Shown here piece by piece: positions 6,056-9,289 of a stretch of 9,289 nucleotides of DNA. Numbering within the stretch: the first letter of the stretch is position 1; each line of letters starts with the position of its first letter. The stretch comes from Candidatus Sigynarchaeota archaeon. GTDB taxonomy: Archaea > Asgardarchaeota > Jordarchaeia > Jordarchaeales > Jordarchaeaceae. The notes under the pieces are model-generated. The model made no database searches. It was not told the origin of the DNA and saw nothing but the letters and a program-made list of their open reading frames with translations. Both the position numbers and the translations under genes were made by a program. The DNA is taken from NCBI GenBank assembly GCA_030587505.1, contig JAUQYY010000305.1, positions 1-9,289 of the forward strand, in the 5' to 3' direction.

Positions 6056-7453
6056 TTAATACTCTTTCACTAGTCTGATTATTTTGTGAGGAAGTTTTCC
6101 TTGCATGTCTGCGAGTTCCTTTTTGTCTATCATTCTGACCTCTACGGGCATGCCTAGTTCCTTTTCTAGGTCCTCTCGGATCCTTTCTCCGAGTTCCTCT
6201 GGGTCCTTTGTTTTTTCTGGCTTCCAAGCTACTCTGACGATGAGTTTGTCCTGCTTGTCGGAGGCTGTCTTAACGAGCTGGCATGTTGAAGAGAGTTCCT
6301 CAACCTCGGAGTACTTGTATAGTATGTTTTCCACCTGCTGCGGGTAGGTGAACTTGTTTCCCACGTAAACGGTTTCTCCGAGGCGTCCTACCAGCTCGAA
6401 CCTGGCGTGAGTTTTCCCGCAGTTACATTTCTCGGTGTAGATTCTCGTCCAGTCTTCTGTTCTCCATCTCAGATGCGGCATGGCTTCGCAGACCAGGTCG
6501 GTTACAACCATGTCTCCTATTTCGCCGGGCCCCAGGCGCTCATTCTCGTGCATGTCCATGCCCTCGATTAGGAAGGCGTCCTCCGATGTGTGGAGGCCCC
6601 TGCACTCCTCACACTCCCCACCGGCTAGGAAGTTGTCGTTGGTGCATATAACGCTTCTAACGTCCTCTACGCCGTAATAGTCCATCATCATTTTCTTTCT
6701 GGGTGCCGTTAGAACCTCTCCTGCCCAGAGAAGGTACTTTACGCTCTTAAAATACTCCTTGGGGTCCTCCTGCTTGGCGTTTATGTACTCCATAAAGGCC
6801 CAAGCGGCGAGGGAGGGAAAATACATGAATTTGGGCCTGAGGGAGCGCGCCAGGAAGAGGGCTCGGTCAATGTTCATTGGGAAGGGGAGCACCTCGGTCC
6901 AAATAACATTTACGGCTTTCGGGTACACTGCCATGGCGTTCCATATCTCCCATCCCCCATGGAACCTTGCGCCGAGAACGAGGGTCAAATCTCCTGGCCG
7001 TACCCCGATGTCGCTCCAGGCTATTCGGGCTCCGACTTCTCCCAACCATTTCCAGTCCTCGTTTGACAACGCGTAAACCGTTGGCTCCCCCGTTGTTCCC
7101 GTGCTGGAATAAACCCCCGCTATTTTGTTGTAGGGTATGCCCAAGGCCCCCCCGAAGGGGTCGCCGGTTTCCTTCCTGATGTCCCTCAGCTCGTCTTTCA
7201 AAACCGTTGGAACCTTCGCGTAGAAATCGTCAAGGGACTTTATGTCCTCAGGAGTTATGCCAGCTTCCTTGAATTTCTGCTTGTAGAGCCTCGTATCATT
7301 GTAGGCGTGCCTGATCTGCTGCTGCAGAAGCTTCCACTGCAACTCTTTTATTTCATCTCTTGGCATTGTTTCAACTGGCTTGTTCCAAAACCTTTCACCA
7401 ACATCGGGAACGCTCTTCCTCATTAATTCCTTGAAACTATCATACATCGACAA
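6056..7453 (-). CDS. Phenylacetate-CoA ligase-like AMP-forming acyl-CoA ligase (PaaK family)
   Basis: A 465-residue adenylate-forming enzyme of the PaaK type: acid + ATP + CoA gives acyl-CoA + AMP + pyrophosphate, in the cytoplasm. In order: the nucleotide-binding loop YSSTGTTGEPT (115-125); a cysteine pair C281/C284 followed by GLHTSEDAF (286-294), and C343/C345 in CNCGKTHARFELVGR (343-357), as in metal-binding PaaK relatives; RTEDWTRIY (331-339), where the family usually has RTGD; and GKLPHKIIRL (452-461) near the end, with the probable catalytic lysine (K453 or K457). Length is normal and no frame break is seen. Substrate is not readable; an aromatic or aryl-acetic acid is the family default. 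The start is TTG 7453, six bases after AGGAGG (7465-7460), or ATG 7447. Being next to two AORs suggests that it activates the acid they make. Confidence 0.9.
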   Translation of the reverse strand: MSMYDSFKELMRKSVPDVGERFWNKPVETMPRDEIKELQWKLLQQQIRHAYNDTRLYKQKFKEAGITPEDIKSLDDFYAKVPTVLKDELRDIRKETGDPFGGALGIPYNKIAGVYSSTGTTGEPTVYALSNEDWKWLGEVGARIAWSDIGVRPGDLTLVLGARFHGGWEIWNAMAVYPKAVNVIWTEVLPFPMNIDRALFLARSLRPKFMYFPSLAAWAFMEYINAKQEDPKEYFKSVKYLLWAGEVLTAPRKKMMMDYYGVEDVRSVICTNDNFLAGGECEECRGLHTSEDAFLIEGMDMHENERLGPGEIGDMVVTDLVCEAMPHLRWRTEDWTRIYTEKCNCGKTHARFELVGRLGETVYVGNKFTYPQQVENILYKYSEVEELSSTCQLVKTASDKQDKLIVRVAWKPEKTKDPEELGERIREDLEKELGMPVEVRMIDKKELADMQGKLPHKIIRLVKEY

Positions 7454-7459
7454 AACAAT

Positions 7460-7465
7460 CCTCCT
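7460..7465 (-). promoter_or_regulatory. Ribosome binding site of the PaaK-like gene
   Basis: Minus-strand AGGAGG lies 6 bases before TTG 7453 and 12 bases before the in-frame ATG 7447. The spacing favours the TTG, but the ATG remains possible; the difference is two residues. Confidence 0.6.
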
Positions 7466-7495
7466 GATTTTTCCTATGTCATGTTCACTTCTCAG

Positions 7496-7502
7496 ATATA
7501 AA
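7496..7502 (-). promoter_or_regulatory. TATA box of the PaaK-like gene
   Basis: Minus-strand TTTATAT, followed by a leader of about 20-25 bases containing the SD. A second candidate, TTTAAAGATATG, is at 7520-7509. Either would make this gene independently transcribed from AOR2, although both lie on the same strand. Confidence 0.5.
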
Positions 7503-7592
7503 TCTACACATATCTTTAAACCGTGCAGAAGAAGGGATGCCTGGAAACATTCGCCGCAGAAGCAAGAAATGGGTTCCCTATCCTAGTGGGAG

Positions 7593-7631
7593 AGGTTCCT
7601 GACGTTTGAGTAGGAACCTAGAGTCTAAAAA
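7593..7631 (-). terminator. Hairpin with T5 after AOR2
   Basis: Perfect 8-bp arms AGGTTCCT (7593-7600) and AGGAACCT (7612-7619) enclose an 11-base loop. On the minus strand TTTTT (7631-7627) comes about 40 bases after the AOR2 stop codon and just before the stem, so the T-run may be the archaeal terminator and the stem a separate element lying upstream of the PaaK-like promoter. Confidence 0.4.
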
Positions 7632-7669
7632 TAGGAGGGAAACTGAATGTAGGGCGTCCCTCCCTTCAT

Positions 7670-9289
7670 TCACGTAAACTCTTCCAACTCCAGCTCGATC
7701 AGTTTTTCTCTTGTTGGTACTCCTTTCTCGACGTCCCATCCCCTTTCCTGGTAGTAGTCGTCGAGCATTCTTTTTATGTCTTCTTTTGTGAGGCGATTTC
7801 CGAACCAGTCCACCAGATAGCTGTCTCCTGAGCGGAGCTTTAAGGGTATCTCGGTGTTCTGCAGCCACACCGCTGGAACCTCGTCGTCCTCTCTTGTGAA
7901 GCCCTCACGAACATTGAGCAGTCTTTCCAGGTTCCAAATTCTTTCCCCCACTCTTAAGAACTCGCGGGGCTCCACCTCTATTCCCGTTGTGGCCGTGTAG
8001 AGTTCGGCGAGCCACGGGACGTTGCGCGTCGGGTCACACTCCCAGTGGACCACGCAGTCGCAGAGGCCCAACGCGTTGTACAGGTACTCAGCGTCCTGGG
8101 TGTACTTCGCCAGTCTTCCAGTGTTGAAGGAGTTTTCCGTGAATATTCTGTTCATCTCCTCTTCGGTCACTCCCATCCTAAGGGTGTCTCTCTTAATGTC
8201 TCCGAGGGACTGCAGCATTTCGGGCCAGTAGGTGTCCTTAAGCAGGTCTGGCCCCCTGGGCCAGTAGGTGGCTCCGTGCACGTGTTTGCCCTTTGAGTGA
8301 ACAACGTTCGTGAAACCCATAGCTGGACTGAAATGAGACTTCCACAGTCTCGCGTCTATCAGTGTGTCCACGCCCTTGACTATGGAGCAGCCGTATCTGA
8401 ATTCGGCTGAGGCGTCGACGCATAGCTCCTCTGACAGGGGGTACCACCCTTCAGCCATTACCGCTCCGATGTCCTCTCTTTTCACGATTTTCTCTATGAG
8501 TGCGATGTAGGTGTCGACATCGCCGAGTTTGAGTTCTAGGCCTCCCGTGTCCTCCTTTGTTACGACTCCCTGCTCATACATCCGGGTTACGAAGTACATC
8601 ATTCTTATTGTTGTGAGCATGCAGAGCCCGTACCTGTTCATCAGGTCCATCAGCTTGTACATATCCCCGTACTCCTTGATCCTCAGCCTGCGTGCGTAGT
8701 CCACCGATATGGTGAAGTCGCCGCCCTGATACGTTGCCCCCTTGAACCTTCCCTCCTTCACCTCGAGGGTTGCCCTGCAGGCACCCAGGCAGCCGGTGCA
8801 GGCTTTTATGCTCCCTCTTGTTCTCTCGTACAACTGTCCCGTTGCTTCGCCGCCGAGAATGGTTGCGGGTGGGAGTGGCTGGTACCTCGGGTGGTCCAGA
8901 ATCTCCTTGAGTTTTTTCTTGTAGAGTTTCATGAATCTCTTCTTGTCCTTCACCCTTATGCCCTTTCTACCGAGGGTTACAACCGCTTTGAGGTTCTTTG
9001 ATCCCAGTGACGCGCCGACGTGTCGACCGAGACTGTTGAGATTGTCGAGGGTCGCTTGAGATATTCTCACCAGGTTTTCGCCGGCCTGCCCGATGGTCCA
9101 GGTTCCGCACTTTCCAGTCTTTCCGCGGTGCTTCTTCAGGAGTATGTTGTTTGTTTCGTGTACATCCTTGCCCCAGATGTCCTTCGCATCGCAGATTCTG
9201 ACTTCCTCGTCCGTGACGAGCAGGTAGGAGGGTTTCTCAGCCCTTCCGGTGATGACCAGGTGGTCGTACCCGGCGTTTTTCAGCATAAC
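7670..9289 (-). CDS. Aldehyde:ferredoxin oxidoreductase family protein (AOR2), N-terminus outside window
   Basis: A second AOR paralogue, cut by the right edge. By alignment with AOR1, about 100 N-terminal residues are missing; the methionine at 9286 is internal (MLKNAGYDH matches AOR1 residue 105). Counting from that Met, the Fe-S motif is complete: C163-x2-C166-x3-C170, with the fourth ligand in NALGLC (404-409), followed by another Cys at 411. The two pterin motifs read NRYGLC (217-222) and NALGLC, with Asn where Asp is usual. The element RGGLGAVMGSKN of AOR1 is RHVGASLGSKN here (88-98), missing the Gly pair. The tail YYQERGWDVEKGVPTREK is close to the restored AOR1 tail. Overall resemblance to AOR1 is only moderate, so the two probably differ in substrate. 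AOR2 precedes the PaaK-like ligase on the same strand. Confidence 0.93.
   Translation of the reverse strand, partial: VMLKNAGYDHLVITGRAEKPSYLLVTDEEVRICDAKDIWGKDVHETNNILLKKHRGKTGKCGTWTIGQAGENLVRISQATLDNLNSLGRHVGASLGSKNLKAVVTLGRKGIRVKDKKRFMKLYKKKLKEILDHPRYQPLPPATILGGEATGQLYERTRGSIKACTGCLGACRATLEVKEGRFKGATYQGGDFTISVDYARRLRIKEYGDMYKLMDLMNRYGLCMLTTIRMMYFVTRMYEQGVVTKEDTGGLELKLGDVDTYIALIEKIVKREDIGAVMAEGWYPLSEELCVDASAEFRYGCSIVKGVDTLIDARLWKSHFSPAMGFTNVVHSKGKHVHGATYWPRGPDLLKDTYWPEMLQSLGDIKRDTLRMGVTEEEMNRIFTENSFNTGRLAKYTQDAEYLYNALGLCDCVVHWECDPTRNVPWLAELYTATTGIEVEPREFLRVGERIWNLERLLNVREGFTREDDEVPAVWLQNTEIPLKLRSGDSYLVDWFGNRLTKEDIKRMLDDYYQERGWDVEKGVPTREKLIELELEEFT

Noticed and set aside
1471..7589. The 11-mer TATCCTAGTGG present at 1471-1481 and 7579-7589
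   Set aside because: One copy lies within the decayed oxidase coding sequence and the flanks do not match; most likely coincidence rather than a repeat or attachment site.

Overview
The window looks like a piece of a thermophilic archaeal genome. Archaeal TATA-like boxes lie upstream of several genes, Shine-Dalgarno (SD) sites are strong and purine-rich, TTG and GTG starts are used, AGG/AGA arginine codons are frequent, and the gene content is that of anaerobic archaea: two paralogous tungsten aldehyde:ferredoxin oxidoreductases (AOR), a matching ferredoxin, a PaaK-like acyl-CoA ligase and a lipoate-ligase-like protein. A euryarchaeal lineage such as Archaeoglobi would fit, but this is inference; no rRNA or other taxonomic marker is present.

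Layout. Left part, + strand: an intact LUD-domain (LutC/YkgG-like) protein (159-947); a decayed, 3'-truncated FAD-linked oxidase with its own promoter (1195-~1752); then a ferredoxin-AOR operon (1870-4000). AOR1 carries a one-base frameshift near its 3' end. Right part, - strand: a lipoate/biotin ligase-like protein (4162-5280) convergent with AOR1, a small predicted OB-fold protein (5572-5838), a PaaK-like AMP-forming CoA ligase (6056-7453), and a second AOR (7670 to beyond the right edge, N-terminus missing). The two AORs thus sit in oppositely oriented transcription units flanking the ligases.

How the genes may work together (inference). AORs interconvert aldehydes and carboxylic acids with ferredoxin as electron carrier. 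The 2x[4Fe-4S] protein would be the electron partner of AOR1, and the PaaK-like ligase would convert the acid to its CoA thioester. LUD and FAD-oxidase proteins are typical of 2-hydroxyacid oxidation modules; here the oxidase half is broken.

Most notable: AOR1 has Asp in place of the third cysteine of the conserved [4Fe-4S] ligand motif; the lipoate-ligase-like protein has lost most of its Arg-Arg/Gly-Gly-Gly signature but kept the lysine motif; all four single-base indels lie between 1405 and 3784, while the other genes read cleanly; and several clear inverted repeats occupy the gaps. No tRNA, rRNA, CRISPR array, transposase or attachment site was seen.
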